The translations under genes were made by a program, and so were the position numbers. Source: Siniperca chuatsi (taxonomy: Eukaryota; Chordata; Actinopteri; Centrarchiformes; Sinipercidae). Taken from it: a stretch of 64,000 nt of DNA. The DNA is taken from assembly GCF_020085105.1 (NCBI RefSeq), contig NC_058063.1:5986501-6050500 (forward strand), in the 5' to 3' direction. Positions 24,601-46,113 of this stretch are shown one piece after another. Within the stretch, counting starts at the first letter, position 1. Each line of letters starts with the position of its first letter. Below the pieces are notes generated by a model. It did not search any database and was not told the DNA's origin. It saw only the letters and a program-made list of their open reading frames with translations.

Positions 24601-27428
24601 AAAACAGGTTGTCCATCAGAAGAGCTAAATACAAGAGAAGATATGTCGCTTAACTAGTTACTCGAGATAGCTTTCAAAGTAAACTTAAAGAGGGTTACCC
24701 CAGTGTCTGGACAGAGCGAGAAGTTCAACAAGTCTACACACGTATGTATTGAGTGTCTCACACTGTCACAATGCAACACTATAAACCACAAACGCTAGCA
24801 CGAATCTTCTGCCAAATTTGCTAATCTGTTTGATGAAGACAAACAACAAAGTCTCCTCCAGCAATCTCATAAAGTACACACACAATTAGGAAATATACAG
24901 TCATGAGATGTTGATCCCTGCAAACTGCATTTAATGGTTAATAAGAAATTGCGTGAGTTAAAAGTTTGTTTGAATCTCTCAGGGGGATAGTTCTCTTGGC
25001 ACGCAATGTTTGCCTATGCCACCTAAAAGCCTGGACGGGCCATTCATCATCACAGTGTATTATTATATCGCTGCTCTTGGCATCGGGTTGTGTTGCTGGT
25101 GATTGATTTACTTTCAGATGGTTTCCTGATGGCGATGACCCTGTTGAAATTGAAGGAAAACAGTTTGCATGGAAAATGGATTACTCCCAAACACTAATGA
25201 CATATCAAATCACAACATGGCAGCCCATGTGTATCTAAGCTGAAATACCGTATGGTTGGCCTTTTCATCAGGTGCCCCTAAATTGGCCTAATCAGTAAAA
25301 ATTAGCCTCTTGAAGCATTTGTCTCTGATCACTATTCTCACTGGTTGCTATTACAAACAATATAGTTATTGTGCTTTAGACAGTATTTTTTTTTTACTGA
25401 TCACTTATAGTGTCTGTTTTCACAAGTCTACATTTTCAGTTTCACTATTGCATGATCAACGTCTAGTTTTGACTTGTTAATATATAGAATTTGCAAGTCT
25501 CAAAATAGTCCAGGTTAACATTCAGTTGCAAGTATTAGTGGCAGAATTGTAACAAGAAAACTACACTAAGAGTCTACAGCCATGCTAGCAGCTCTGTGAC
25601 ACTGTACTGTTTAGCAAGTTTAATGTTTACCATGTTCACCATCTTAGTTTAGCATGTTAGCATACTTGCTAATTAGCACTAAACACAAAGTCCAGCTGAG
25701 GCTGATGGGAATTTCATCAGTTTTGCAGGTATTTGATCATAAACCAAAGTATCTGACAGACTGAAATTTTGATCTGATGATGGCACTAGATAAGAAATTA
25801 AGCGATCGCCAAAGTTATTTCAATTCATCCTGAGAGGGACATGAATGTCTGTACCAAATGCGTGGCAATCCATCCAATAGTTGTTGAGACACTTCACTCA
25901 CAAATGTGAACCTCATGGTGGCGATAGAGAAAAAGTCAGGGGATCTCCAAAGTCATTAGGATTCATCCTCTGGGGACCATGAATGTCTGTACAAAATGTC
26001 ATGGCAATTCATCCAATAGCTGTTGTGAAAGTCAAGTTACAAGGCCAGAACATGAATGAACTTAAAAAAAAAAACATTCTGGCACAGTAGTTTCCTGTGG
26101 TACCACTAACATGGTGTTAATACAGTTTTCATGTAAAAGATCTCTGTTTCATGTGTGAACAGAACATGAGACTCACATGAGTGAACATGAGCATTATCCT
26201 GTCCGTCACACTTGACATATGATTCTGTTATTCCACACTGATTTCTGTGGAAGCATTATGAAATATTCCAAAACAGCTGACGTAACTTGTACCAAGCGGT
26301 CACCAAAGAGGGTGACCGTTCTATAAGTTCACAGCTTGTGGTGTGTGTCACTCTCACACTGAGCGGCTCTTACAGGTGTTGATTCAATGCCTGATGTCGG
26401 AGAATCTGTTCAGATATGTCAGTGGTTAGGATGTGATTCATGCATTTACCATCAGACGTGATGAGTGTAACCTGCAGACAGGTGTGTTTTTCCATGAACG
26501 TGTGTGTTTGTCACCCTAAGGTTTTAGCCTACTGTGGAATCTGCCTGCGCTGCATTACTGGCATAACACTCAGCATATCCTGCCTTTCTGTATGGGAGTT
26601 TGAAAATGTTTTTATGCCACACTCTTAAAAATCATTGTCTGACACTGTGTAAGTATTTGCATTTTGGCAGATTCAATCCTGACTTACATCTATTTGATAA
26701 GTAATAGACTGAAACACTGGTTAACGCATTGTAATACACTGTGTTACACTACAGTGGAAAGACTTTTTGAGGCTGACATGCACAAACCTACTGCATTTAT
26801 CACATGTACACACACATTTAGGCTTAAGCAACACACAGAGACACACACACAGGGTCCACGCAATTGATCCACAGCAACCTGTTTTTCCTGAAATATCAGA
26901 CAGCGCCACAAGTGTTTTCTTGAACAGCACTGTTCCAGCAAAGTCTGTCCTCGAGAGAAGCTGCTCACCTGCCCAGAGTGTATAGAACTTAGCTTGTGAA
27001 TATGCATGAGATACTGTAAGCCAGCTTTCATAATCTTCATGAGAAAAGTAAAGGTCACATTTCTTTTAATACCACTTTTTAAATACCTATTTTCGTTGTT
27101 CTTCCAAACATTACCACACAGATATCCAGTCTGTTGCAATGGTATTATGAGTAGGCCTACTAGACAGTATATGAGTATTATAGGATTATCTCTATATATA
27201 GGAGATAGACGTGAAATAGCCTACAATAAGGTCACTACATACTCATTGTGTACTGCAGGCACGCTACTGCCCTGAAAGAATATTATATCTGACACCAGAC
27301 AAGATAAAGACACAGACATACTGTAAAGAATACCATAGATGTTTTCACAATATCACTTTGGATGAAGCCTTCTTACCAAAGATCCAGAGGACACAGAGAC
27401 ACAGAGACAGTCTGTACAGCAGAGTCAT
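12626..27428 (-). CDS. nectin4: nectin-4, immunoglobulin-family cell adhesion receptor
   Basis: Eleven coding exons: 27377-27428, 22305-22502, 21670-21837, 20353-20631, 19691-19808, 16584-16738, 16314-16473, 15830-15902, 15293-15355, 13175-13366 and 12626-13018, about 616 residues (human 510). Exon 1 is a signal peptide (MTLLYRLSLCLCVLWIF). Exons 2-3 form the V domain, with GKYTCHISTFPSGNF like human nectin-4 GEYECRVSTFPAGSF. Exon 4 is the second Ig domain and exons 5-6 the third. The transmembrane helix is at about 335-358. Cytoplasmic matches to nectin-4 include EESIPLRVEG and NGTLRPKP. The C-terminus AQIV fits the afadin PDZ ligand type (A/E-x-hydrophobic-V). The 3' end of the 73-base exon has two possible GT donors, at 15829 and 15826. 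Nectins act at adherens junctions. Assignment to nectin-4 over other nectins rests on these blocks and on synteny. Confidence 0.87.
13554..14143. mobile_element. terminal-inverted-repeat element, family A, copy 1 (complete, with SINE inside)
   Basis: The 28-bp termini at 13554-13581 and 14116-14143 are perfect inverted copies containing GTTCAACATTTTGGGAAATA. The inner part carries AGATGAGAAGATTGATACCA and TTAGCTTAGCATAAAGACTG, shared with four other copies in the window. It has no coding capacity and is a MITE-like element. It lies in a nectin4 intron between exons 13175-13366 and 15293-15355. Confidence 0.8.
13894..14105 (+). mobile_element. tRNA-derived SINE inserted in family A copy 1
   Basis: The head has an A-box-like TAGCTCACCTGGTAGAGCG and a B-box-like GGGTCGAATCT at 13970-13980. 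A CT-rich body follows, then an A-rich tail. It is flanked by the 10-bp direct repeat CGAATAAGTG at 13884-13893 and 14106-14115, which is native element sequence and so marks the target duplication. The insertion is younger than the element around it. Confidence 0.8.
14800..15009. mobile_element. family A element, copy 2 (right half only)
   Basis: It carries the shared blocks CTTTGGACAGAGCCAGGCTAG, TTATGCTTAGCTAAGCTAAC and the right end CAAATGTCAAACTATTCCTT. The left terminus is missing. It lies about 650 bases from copy 1 in the same nectin4 intron. Confidence 0.65.
15138..15159. repeat. (TTA)n microsatellite
   Basis: About seven uninterrupted TTA units inside a nectin4 intron. Confidence 0.85.
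18481..18867. mobile_element. TTAA-bounded inverted-repeat element, piggyBac-like
   Basis: It starts TTAAAGGTGCCCTTTGGA and ends TCCAAAGGGTACCTTTAA. These are 18-bp inverted termini with one mismatch, bounded by TTAA, the target site piggyBac elements use. It is 387 bp long with no transposase. It lies in the nectin4 intron between exons 16584-16738 and 19691-19808. Assignment to piggyBac rests only on the TTAA ends. Confidence 0.6.
23871..24367. mobile_element. family A element, copy 3 (complete)
   Basis: The inverted termini TAAAGGAAAAGTTTGACATT and the matching right end (near 24345-24367) agree over about 23 bp with one mismatch. The inner blocks are the same as in the copy at 13554-14143. 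It lies in nectin4 intron 1. Confidence 0.75.
25570..26043 (+). repeat. dispersed repeat with an internal duplication
   Basis: From CATGCTAGCAGCTCTGTG to CAAGTTAC. An about 86-bp unit at 25804-25890, with CATGAATGTCTGTACCAAAT and CATCCAATAGTTGTTG, recurs at 25942-26028 as diverged sequence. No coding capacity is seen. It lies in nectin4 intron 1 and looks like a known type of teleost interspersed repeat. Confidence 0.6.
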
Positions 27429-27778
27429 TCTCCTCGGCAGTTACTGTTAACTGTGCACAAGTTGGGACGCTTTCAGTGCTGGAATAAAGCTCATCAGTCC
27501 AGGTAATAGTATCCTAAATGACAGGCATGCATTAAGCACTGAGGCGGACTCATGCCTCGTCCTGCTGGTTCATCCTTGATGGTGTTTTGTTTAGTTTTTT
27601 TAGGACCAGATCCCTTCCGAAATTTGTAGTTGTATAAACTCAGTCCTCGTGAAAAGTGTAAATCCTTTCAGTTTGGTTACGTGTTGGTTTGTCAAGCACA
27701 CGCCATCATGTTTGCCTTTCAGAAAAAAGAAGGCGCAGCTTTACCTGTTTCGGATACACCTGTTTGTGCTACACCTCT

Positions 27779-27846
27779 CTCTCGATCTCTCTCTCTCTCT
27801 CTCATACACACACCTACCCACGAACAGACACACACACACACACACA
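27779..27846. repeat. CT then CA microsatellite
   Basis: A CT run followed by interrupted CA runs, upstream of the nectin4 start codon. Confidence 0.8.
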
Positions 27847-28443
27847 TTTGTGCCAAAAGCCACCTTTCCGGTTTGGTTAAGGCAATATGACAGTTATTTT
27901 CTCGTCTTTACTTGCTCTGCTCAAAGGAGAGGCAGGTGAAAAGCAGGCATGGAGAGCCAGTTTAAACTGCGTCCAAATGACGCAGACTGAATGTTATAAT
28001 AGCTTACTATTAGGCTACAGCCAAAACAAAAGTTGCCTCCTGCCATAGGAAAAAAACAAATCAATCCTTTACTTTTTATCACAAATAGTAGCAAAGATGA
28101 GTGCCACAGAGACACTACGAAGATTTACATAATCTAAATCACAGGAATAAACCAATCTGCCCACTTTTGGTACATTAAAACTCAAAACACTAATATTTAA
28201 TCAAGAGATTTAATGGTTTATTTTACATGAAATGTCATCATCTACAACCACCTCATAAATCAATAGTACAACATACTGTATGTTTTTCACCACATGATCA
28301 CATTACAATCTTTTTCTCCTTTATTGGTTACATGTTATACATGTTTTTTAATCAGTCTGATCTGGGCTAAATGTGACAGATCAAATCTTTTCAGACTTAC
28401 ATAAGTCGGTGTAGTCCCTCATTCGTCCAGGAGTGTTCCATCG

Positions 28444-28590
28444 TAGAAAAGGTTTCAGTCGTAGTCATCTGGACAATGTTTTCAAATTCAAGACATTTCG
28501 GCTCCCGTCCAGAAGTCATTCTCAATTGTGAAAATGGTTCGAGAATTAAGAAAAACATTGTCCAGATGACTACGACTGAAACCTTTTCTA
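28444..28590. repeat. foldback element with 39-bp perfect inverted repeat
   Basis: The arms at 28444-28482 and 28552-28590 are exact reverse complements and contain GGTTTCAGTCGTAGTCATCT. They enclose 69 bases. Transcribed, this would form a long hairpin. It lies between nectin4 and fcer1g. Confidence 0.85.
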
Positions 28591-29236
28591 CTTACATAAG
28601 TCTCTATGAGCTTTATACAAACAGTCAGTAGCCAAACCACTGTCAGAAAATTATTATTTTGACTTCATTTTGTGGTTGTTTGCCTTATCACGACTGGAAG
28701 TTTACCACTCCCTATATAAACATAATATCTAGAAGACAGGGTTGCGTAATTTACTACTGCAATTTAAAGAGAGACAAAGTTATTAGTTAAACGTTTAATA
28801 GGTTTTGTGTAGTATCACAGCGTTCCAAAGGCAGCAGTTTACATACAAACTTTACAGCAGTCTGTTATTTCTTTGATTTCTTTTGGGCTCTCCCTGCTGG
28901 GAGAGAGTGTGTATGTGTTTGAGTATGAACAGGTAAAGACGTCACCAAAGACACCATCACTGCCATCCTATGGTGTGTAATAAACACTGCTCAGAATCTC
29001 TAAGGCTTTACTATAGAGGATGAGCATGGCTATATGGCTATACCACAACTATATTCACCATCTTGCACAAAACTACAATACTTTTGGAGCTCTTTGCTAT
29101 TCAAAAGACTGACATCTTTCAAATGGCCTAAAAGAGGAGTTGGAGTTAGTGGGAGAGTCTGTAGCAGGAGGTCAGTGCCAGTTAGCATTTTGGCACAGAA
29201 ATGTAGCTTTGAGTATGCCGTAAATCATCTATATGA

Positions 29237-29242
29237 TTTATT
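29237..29242 (-). terminator. candidate polyadenylation signal of fcer1g
   Basis: A reverse-strand AATAAA about 320 bases beyond the fcer1g stop codon. Confidence 0.4.
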
Positions 29243-29561
29243 TATTTTAAAATTACCATACAAAATGCTTCTGGAGCATTACAGTTATAAAAATATGTAT
29301 GGATAAAAATTAAATATTTGCAACAGAGCAGTAAAAATACCTTAAAACAACAAGAGTAAGCATTTCTGAGAATTGCCCATATTCCCTGTTTCTGTCTTGT
29401 CTCTCTTAACTTCCCATAACTTCTATAAAAGCAAAGGGGAAGTGAACACTAGCGCACACAATTTCACATTCTCTCAACATCTAAGCAGGGTAAGATATGC
29501 AATATTTAAATAAAACAAAAAAGGTATTTAAAATGTCGGTCTTGGACTTTCACTCATGACA

Positions 29562-32500
29562 TCACTTCTTAATGCCAATAGTTTCATATGTGTCCTGGAC
29601 GCGAGGAGTCAAACCCTGGGAGGAAAACATAAAGGGAAATTCAGTGTACGATACAATGTAATGATAATAATTTAACATTTAAGCAATCAACTGTCATCAT
29701 TGTCATTCACAGCATCAAAACTCACCGTGTAGATGCCCTGGTCAGCATCCTGTCAGGGGTAGAAAGTAACAATATTAGATACAGTATAACTGTAAGAAAA
29801 TACAGATTGTGACATAAAATCTAATGAAAAACTTTCTTGGTAATTGGCTGTAACAGCGTGCGTACGTGAACTTAGAGTATGTATGAGCCCTGTGTAAAGA
29901 GGAAGGCAAAGAACAAGCTCTGTACACTTTGGAGTGTGTGTGACGAGACAGCTGGTGGGTCTGACAACTACCTGGGGGGTGTCAGGAAATCAAAACTTTT
30001 TCAGAGCAGAGCCGTCCTAATAGTTTAACTTGCCACGTACAGCTGCCAGTGTGGGACTGCTAGGGGGAAAAAAAGGTGTGTGTGTGTGTGTGCGTGGACA
30101 TGAGGAATTGCATGTGCCAATTTCATTCATTCGTTTCGTATCGCTGTTTGCCCACTGAGGTTTGACCTGGATGGTGCCTCCAAAGGAGCTCTGTCTCTGG
30201 TTTGTTAACCGAAACTCCAGTTTGTGCTGTGGTTAATTGTATGTGTGTCTCTGATGGTTTCTAAGCTCTCTACATGCATTTTACATGTCATGTCTTTGCG
30301 TCTATTTTAGTCATGTATGTACAATGTGTATGTGTTTTATTCTTACCTGCTTGGCATTTGCATCCCTGGCCTCCTTAGCATTGTAGATCTGTAAAAGGTA
30401 GCGTTAAATGAGTGATAAGACCAACACAAGTCTAATCTTATATATTTGTATCTTGTATTTTCATTAACTTTTCAGTTCAGTTTACTGGCCATAAGAATAT
30501 ATTGGTGCATCAGTGAAGATTTCACTCCATACTCTTGGTACATTCATTTCTCAAAAGTCAAAAGCAAACAAGCTTATTTAAGTTTTATTTTAGGAGCAAA
30601 TGTGAATTATTCCACAAAGGTGAATGTCAATAATATCACTCTCTCTCAATATTTTTTTCTTTCCTGTCGTCAGCTTAATTTTAGTTACCTAGAGCACCCT
30701 CACTACACACACGCCTCAAAAAATCTAAATCTAACAAAACACAGAAATGCAGTATGTCTGTATTTCAGTATATGATATTTGAAATGTTTTATCTTTTATA
30801 CGTTTTTCCCTTTCTGAACATGAAGCATGCTTTATTTTGCTGATGACACCCAATTTTTTTTTTAACCAAGACATTAATAATGTACCAGGTTACTTGTAAT
30901 GATACTATATCTTGTCTTTAGTTAGTCAATGCAAAATAAAAGGTTCATTCGCATTTAAAATGATTGTTTTTGCATTTACTGCATATACATCATTTGTGAT
31001 ATGTGTTTGATATACATTCATGAAAAAGTTCTGTTCTTGTCCACGTATGTTTCTGTCTAGGCAAATATGTTGCATGCAAACCTTGATTCTACAGTAGAGA
31101 GCTGTCAGGATGATGCCGTACAAAAACAGGATTCCATCCAGCACATAACAGATCTGTGGCTCTGCAAGAGCAGCTGAGGAGACACAGGAGAACACTTCAT
31201 TACGAGCAAAACCATAATAACAGCACTTGTACATATGTTGAAAATGTTGTTACACCTATCTAAAAATTTTAAGTGATTACATATAAAATACTCTTGGCAC
31301 TGGAGTGACATCATCATCAATCATTTGTCTCAAAGCCCTCCCTCCTTATAATTATTGCATACATTTATCCTGGAATTGATCTGTTGTTTCTTGTTGTTTT
31401 TAGGGCAACACACAAAGCAACAAACATTCTGTTGACACCCATTTCACATGTCTCATGTGACAATTACTGCTCTCGGTGACGTTGGGGCTGTTTCGTTGTA
31501 ATTTACAAGACAGTATTATTGAGTAACGGCGATGTCACCATTTCAGTTTGTGAAACAAACAGCAGCCATTACATAAGAAACCAAAGGATACAGAGCAAAC
31601 TATATGTATTATCTTGAATAGTACTCATAATCTACAGAGTAATATTTAAGGGTAGATAAGGAGGGAGAGGGCGGTGTGCCACTCTAAGCTGTTTCAAACA
31701 ATAACTTTGATATAAATATACAAGGAAAATTAGAAATGAATGACATATGAAGAATACTTTGTTGAAAATTCTAACTTCTGGTCTCTCACTGAGAAATGAC
31801 TCATTGACCAATCTTAAAATGCACATAGGAGAGCGGGACTTCCGGCAAATAATGAAACAGTGGTGGGGCTTTAAAAAAGTGCACACACAGGGCTGCACAT
31901 ATAATATGGTGCATGAGAGGATTCATTATGATTTCGTTAAAAATACTTGTATTACGGGCATACAGATTATAGGAGTAGCAGCATGTGGAGGTTGACAGGC
32001 TTTTTACAGATGATTGTTTTCATATTGCTGTTGTTTAAATTTTTTTTTTTTTGAGCAACTTTGTTGAATGTGCAACCGCATATGTTCAACCGTTATAAAG
32101 GTTTTGGATATTACAGAACCAGAAAAGATTGAAAATTGTGAAGGCAAATATCATGAGGATATCACCCTATCATGGTTGTCCTTCCAAGGTTACAGTATCC
32201 AATCTAGATGATTCAGATGTTTAAAAATTATATTACAATTACAATAATTATTAAGTTCCAGAGATGGGCTCCGTCTTTATTTGGGAGAAGAAGAAGCCCC
32301 CAGTGAGGCAAGCTGCGTTTAATGTAAGAGACCACTAGAAAAAGTAGGTTTGTGTACATAAGACTTTTTCCAGTTGACGTCCTTGCTGTGAAACATTTCT
32401 GACTGAAAAGAAAATTCCACAGAATTACAGTAGATCAGTCAGATTAATAGTTTATTGGCCTGTCTTTGATTCACTTTTAATGCAAGCGGGTCAGGCTGTG

Positions 32501-35280
32501 TGTAGTTTGAAAAAGAATGGTATCCTGCCCCTCTCCAATACAGGTCTGACACTGACTTCTTCTGAGTCCCCTGTAGATGCAGCGTTTGAGTTGTGCATTT
32601 GATCAACTACTCAAAGAAATGGCGTTTACAAAAAGTGAGGGATAATGTTGAAATGTCACACAGTTTTATGCTGAGTTAAAAAGCCACCCACTGCCTAACC
32701 AGTCTAACCACTGTGAGAGAAACTACCGGATCGAGGCAGCACTGATGGTAAAGGTAACATGCTATCAGTACTCCATAATTGTGGTAATGACTAAAACCTC
32801 AATAAATATAAAATCACTTGAGCTTTGGGGTGTTGCATGTCTGTTGGCAACACAACAGTCATTAGATTTAAGCTGCAACGCACAACAACCACTGCACAGT
32901 GTGTACAAAGTATAATACTGAGCTTCAAAATTGTGCTATCTGTGTCTAGGCGTGTACTTTTAATAAAGGCTACTGGAATTAAAATATAAAAAATCTAAAC
33001 CTTTGTAAACCAGTTTTTAAAAGGCGCTTTTTGTCTACTTCTTGGCCTGCCTAGTGCACACATCACAGACTCCCATCGCAAAAGGATTTTATGTGTCTTT
33101 AACCTTTTGTGCAGGGAATAATATGTTGCAGAAATTACAAGCAAACTCTTTACATTTTCATACATTAGATACAAGAAGCGTGGCCACTTCCCTGTTGAAA
33201 GCCCCACACAACAGACGTCATTTCATGCCATCCCTTCCTTCCCCACTTCTGTATTCACAAATGTTTCCAAACATAGAAATCACTTCCAAATAATGTCCCA
33301 TTTTCAGAGTAACAGTAAAATTAGGTATGATTTGAAAATATCATAAATTTCTGTTACACTTGATATTGACTGATATTGTTGGACATATTGGGCTTATGCG
33401 TTATGGACAGAATATTATCCCGCAGACTCAACGGACAAGTGGAAATGCTAAAGTCAGTTTCGAATGCCTCTATTCAACTGTAAATGTTACTCTTGTCTGT
33501 GAGCCAGAGAGATGTGGTGTGTTATCTACATCAATATTTCCTTTGGTTTCTGCAACTCACAAGTAGCACAGGTTCAAAGGAGGAAACAGCGAACACTGTG
33601 TGAGCCATTTAAAATAACTAATAGTCTGATATTAAAGTGTGACTAACAAGTAAGTATGTGTCCCAACACATTACCGAACATACACCATTAAGCTCTACTC
33701 ATATTTTATAGCTATGTGGATATCAGCGCACTTTCGAATAAGTGCAAAAGTATTTCTCATGACTCCAGACACCTGCAACAAACTGTATGCGGTGGTGTTA
33801 TGATTAAAATAGTTTGATTGATGAAGTCTGTGGTGTTTATGTGCAGTTCTATGTATTGCAATAGAAGGTGTATTAAACTTTAAGGGTTTAAAGGGGCCAG
33901 CAAACAAGGTGAAGTGTGTAAACGCAATTTCAGAACAACCACTTCAATTCTTTTTTAAATTAACAGCTCAATATACAAAGCAGATAGAGGAAACGTGTTT
34001 CTTTTAAAACTGTATACACCAGTTGGCTGTGACTTTGTCATATGCTGCAGACCATAGATACTAGAAGTAGGCCGTAGTCAGTTGTGGTTTGGAATTAAAA
34101 CTGAAATCTCTCAGGTGTAATATCTCTTAATGAAACTGTTTAATGTTCTGAATTAGACAAGAAAATATTAATTGCAACGGTGGCTACAAGTTACAATTAT
34201 TGTCATTATCAATTGATCTTCCAATTATTTTCCCCATTAATAATTTGGTTTATAAAACGTCACAAAATAATGAAAAATGCCCATCACAATTTCCTAGAGA
34301 AGTTGATGTCTTTGAATTTTTTTTTGTCCGCCCAACAGTCAAAAACCCCAAATTATTTATTTACTATAATGTAGGACAAGGAAAAGAAGCAAATACCCCC
34401 ATTTGAGGAGCTGATTATATACTTGGCATTTCTTCTTAAATGATTAATTGGTACTAAAATAGTTGCCAATTCATTTACTCTCATTCAACTAATGTTTTCG
34501 CTCAACCGTATTTACCCCACTTTAATGTCTTCTTGAAAACTGACCTTTTTAAATCTGTCTATACTTGTGCCTAAAAATGCATTGAAAGTTGTACAATTGG
34601 TTTATTTCATCTTGTTACTTATTTTTCTTAACATTATAGGCAGTTTCACTCTAACAGTTAGCTGTTAAAGCTGTGTATTAAGTACATTTTTTTAATAAAT
34701 TGTAGTAGTCACAATATACAGAATATATGCTGTAAAGTAAATACTAATGAATAGTCAATACTAACTTTAGAGGCAGTTGAAATGATTAGGAGCCTGACAC
34801 TAATCTAATAAACTGAATTTATTTTTCTGAGGCAGGGTGTGCTTGAAAACGGGTGGTAGTTTAAAAAATAAAAATAAAAAAAAACAGCCTCAGTGCCCTT
34901 GCCACAAATAACAAGAATGAACAGGGTCAGCTTCTCTTTTCACAGAAACTAGAAACTATAATGTGGTGACTACATTTCTGCAGCGTACACTGAGTTGAAT
35001 TAGGTTGAAAGTCAGAAAACCCCCACAGCTCTAAATTAACACATCAACATCAAATAGTATTTTCAAAAATCATTTTTATCTGGGTGTATTCTACAGAGCA
35101 CACGTGTTTAATCTTATTCATGTCAAAAACATAAAATAAAAAATACATTAAACCACCATTACAACCCAGAGCAATATCTAAACTTTAAGTTACATCCCAG
35201 TTTTTATGTCACAACTCACCAGCTCTCCCAAAACTCATCCACAGAGGAATCGCTACCAGCAACGGGCTCCTGCCCCCCAT
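29562..35280 (-). CDS. fcer1g: high-affinity IgE receptor gamma subunit (Fc receptor gamma chain)
   Basis: Five coding exons, 35220-35280, 31082-31173, 30347-30388, 29726-29749 and 29562-29615, give 90 residues (human 86). Exon 1 encodes a signal peptide ([14 protein letters not shown]). A very short extracellular part, EPQICYVLD, keeps the cysteine used for dimerisation. The membrane helix carries Asp33, the residue by which the chain pairs with receptor partners. The tail holds a complete ITAM with Tyr72-T-G-Leu75 and Tyr83-E-T-Ile86, seven residues between the halves as in human. Phosphorylated ITAM recruits Syk in myeloid and mast-type cells. Exon 4 is only 24 bases and the exon 4/5 junction splits the first ITAM half. 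The exon 2 donor (GTTTGC) is weak. ndufs2 lies 554 bases upstream, as its neighbour does in human. Confidence 0.95.
34171..34352 (-). repeat. dispersed teleost repeat, copy 2 (inverted)
   Basis: The reverse complement carries the same ordered blocks as copies at 3493-3650 and 41463-41772: GACTGTTGGGCGGACAAA near one end, then CACAATTTCC-type and GTTGCAAT-type ends. It lies in fcer1g intron 1. Confidence 0.6.
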
Positions 35281-35687
35281 GGCCACGGAAACACAGGTTC
35301 AACACGGACAACTGGGCTCCTCAAGTGGCCAGCAAACAGCGACCAAGAAGACTGTGGCTGTTTTTTTCCCCTTCTGCGTTCTCATCAACACTCGAGTGTT
35401 GCATACCTCACAGCGAGGAGGGGGAAGTTGTGGTCTGAGCTCTGAGTCCATTTGTCTCAGATCTCATCAAACCACACCCCCTTTAACACCAAACCAGAGG
35501 AAGGACATACACTTGAGCCTTTTGGTCTCTGCTGTAATGTTTAATATATGTTTTCAGACAAGTCAAGGAAATGGAGCATTTGAAAAACAAAAGAGTTTAA
35601 GATCTTATACATGCCTCCGAAAATCACCATATTGCAATGTGACAGAGAGAAATACAACTCACTACTTTGCTGTTCAGTCATAAAATA

Positions 35688-35702
35688 TTTATTAGGTTTA
35701 TT
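35688..35702 (-). terminator. candidate polyadenylation signals of ndufs2
   Basis: Two reverse-strand AATAAA hexamers, at 35688-35693 and 35697-35702, lie about 140 bases after the ndufs2 stop. They leave about 400 bases to the fcer1g start codon. Confidence 0.55.
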
Positions 35703-35834
35703 TGGACATTGTACATTAATGATTATAAGCAGTCATCTGTCAAAAGCCTCACTACAGCGAATAGTGAACAGGAAGAGAACATGACTAAGACGTGTGAACG
35801 TTTCTCTTCAGGGAACCAACACATTAGCAACATG

Positions 35835-46078
<10,244 letters not shown>

Positions 46079-46101
46079 CTTGGCTGTCAGACAACCTCTA
46101 G

Positions 46102-46113
46102 CCAATGACGTAA
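46102..46113. promoter_or_regulatory. CCAAT box fused to a CRE-like site upstream of ndufs2
   Basis: CCAATGACGTAA combines a CCAAT box (NF-Y type) with TGACGTAA (CREB/ATF type), about 25-35 bases upstream of the ndufs2 ATG. Such sites are common in promoters of respiratory-chain genes. No TATA box is seen. Function is inferred. Confidence 0.45.

Noticed and set aside
26721-27139. Overlapping open frames on both strands near 26.7-27.3 kb
   Set aside because: They are low in complexity (CA-rich), conflict with each other and match no family. The stretch is nectin4 intron 1.
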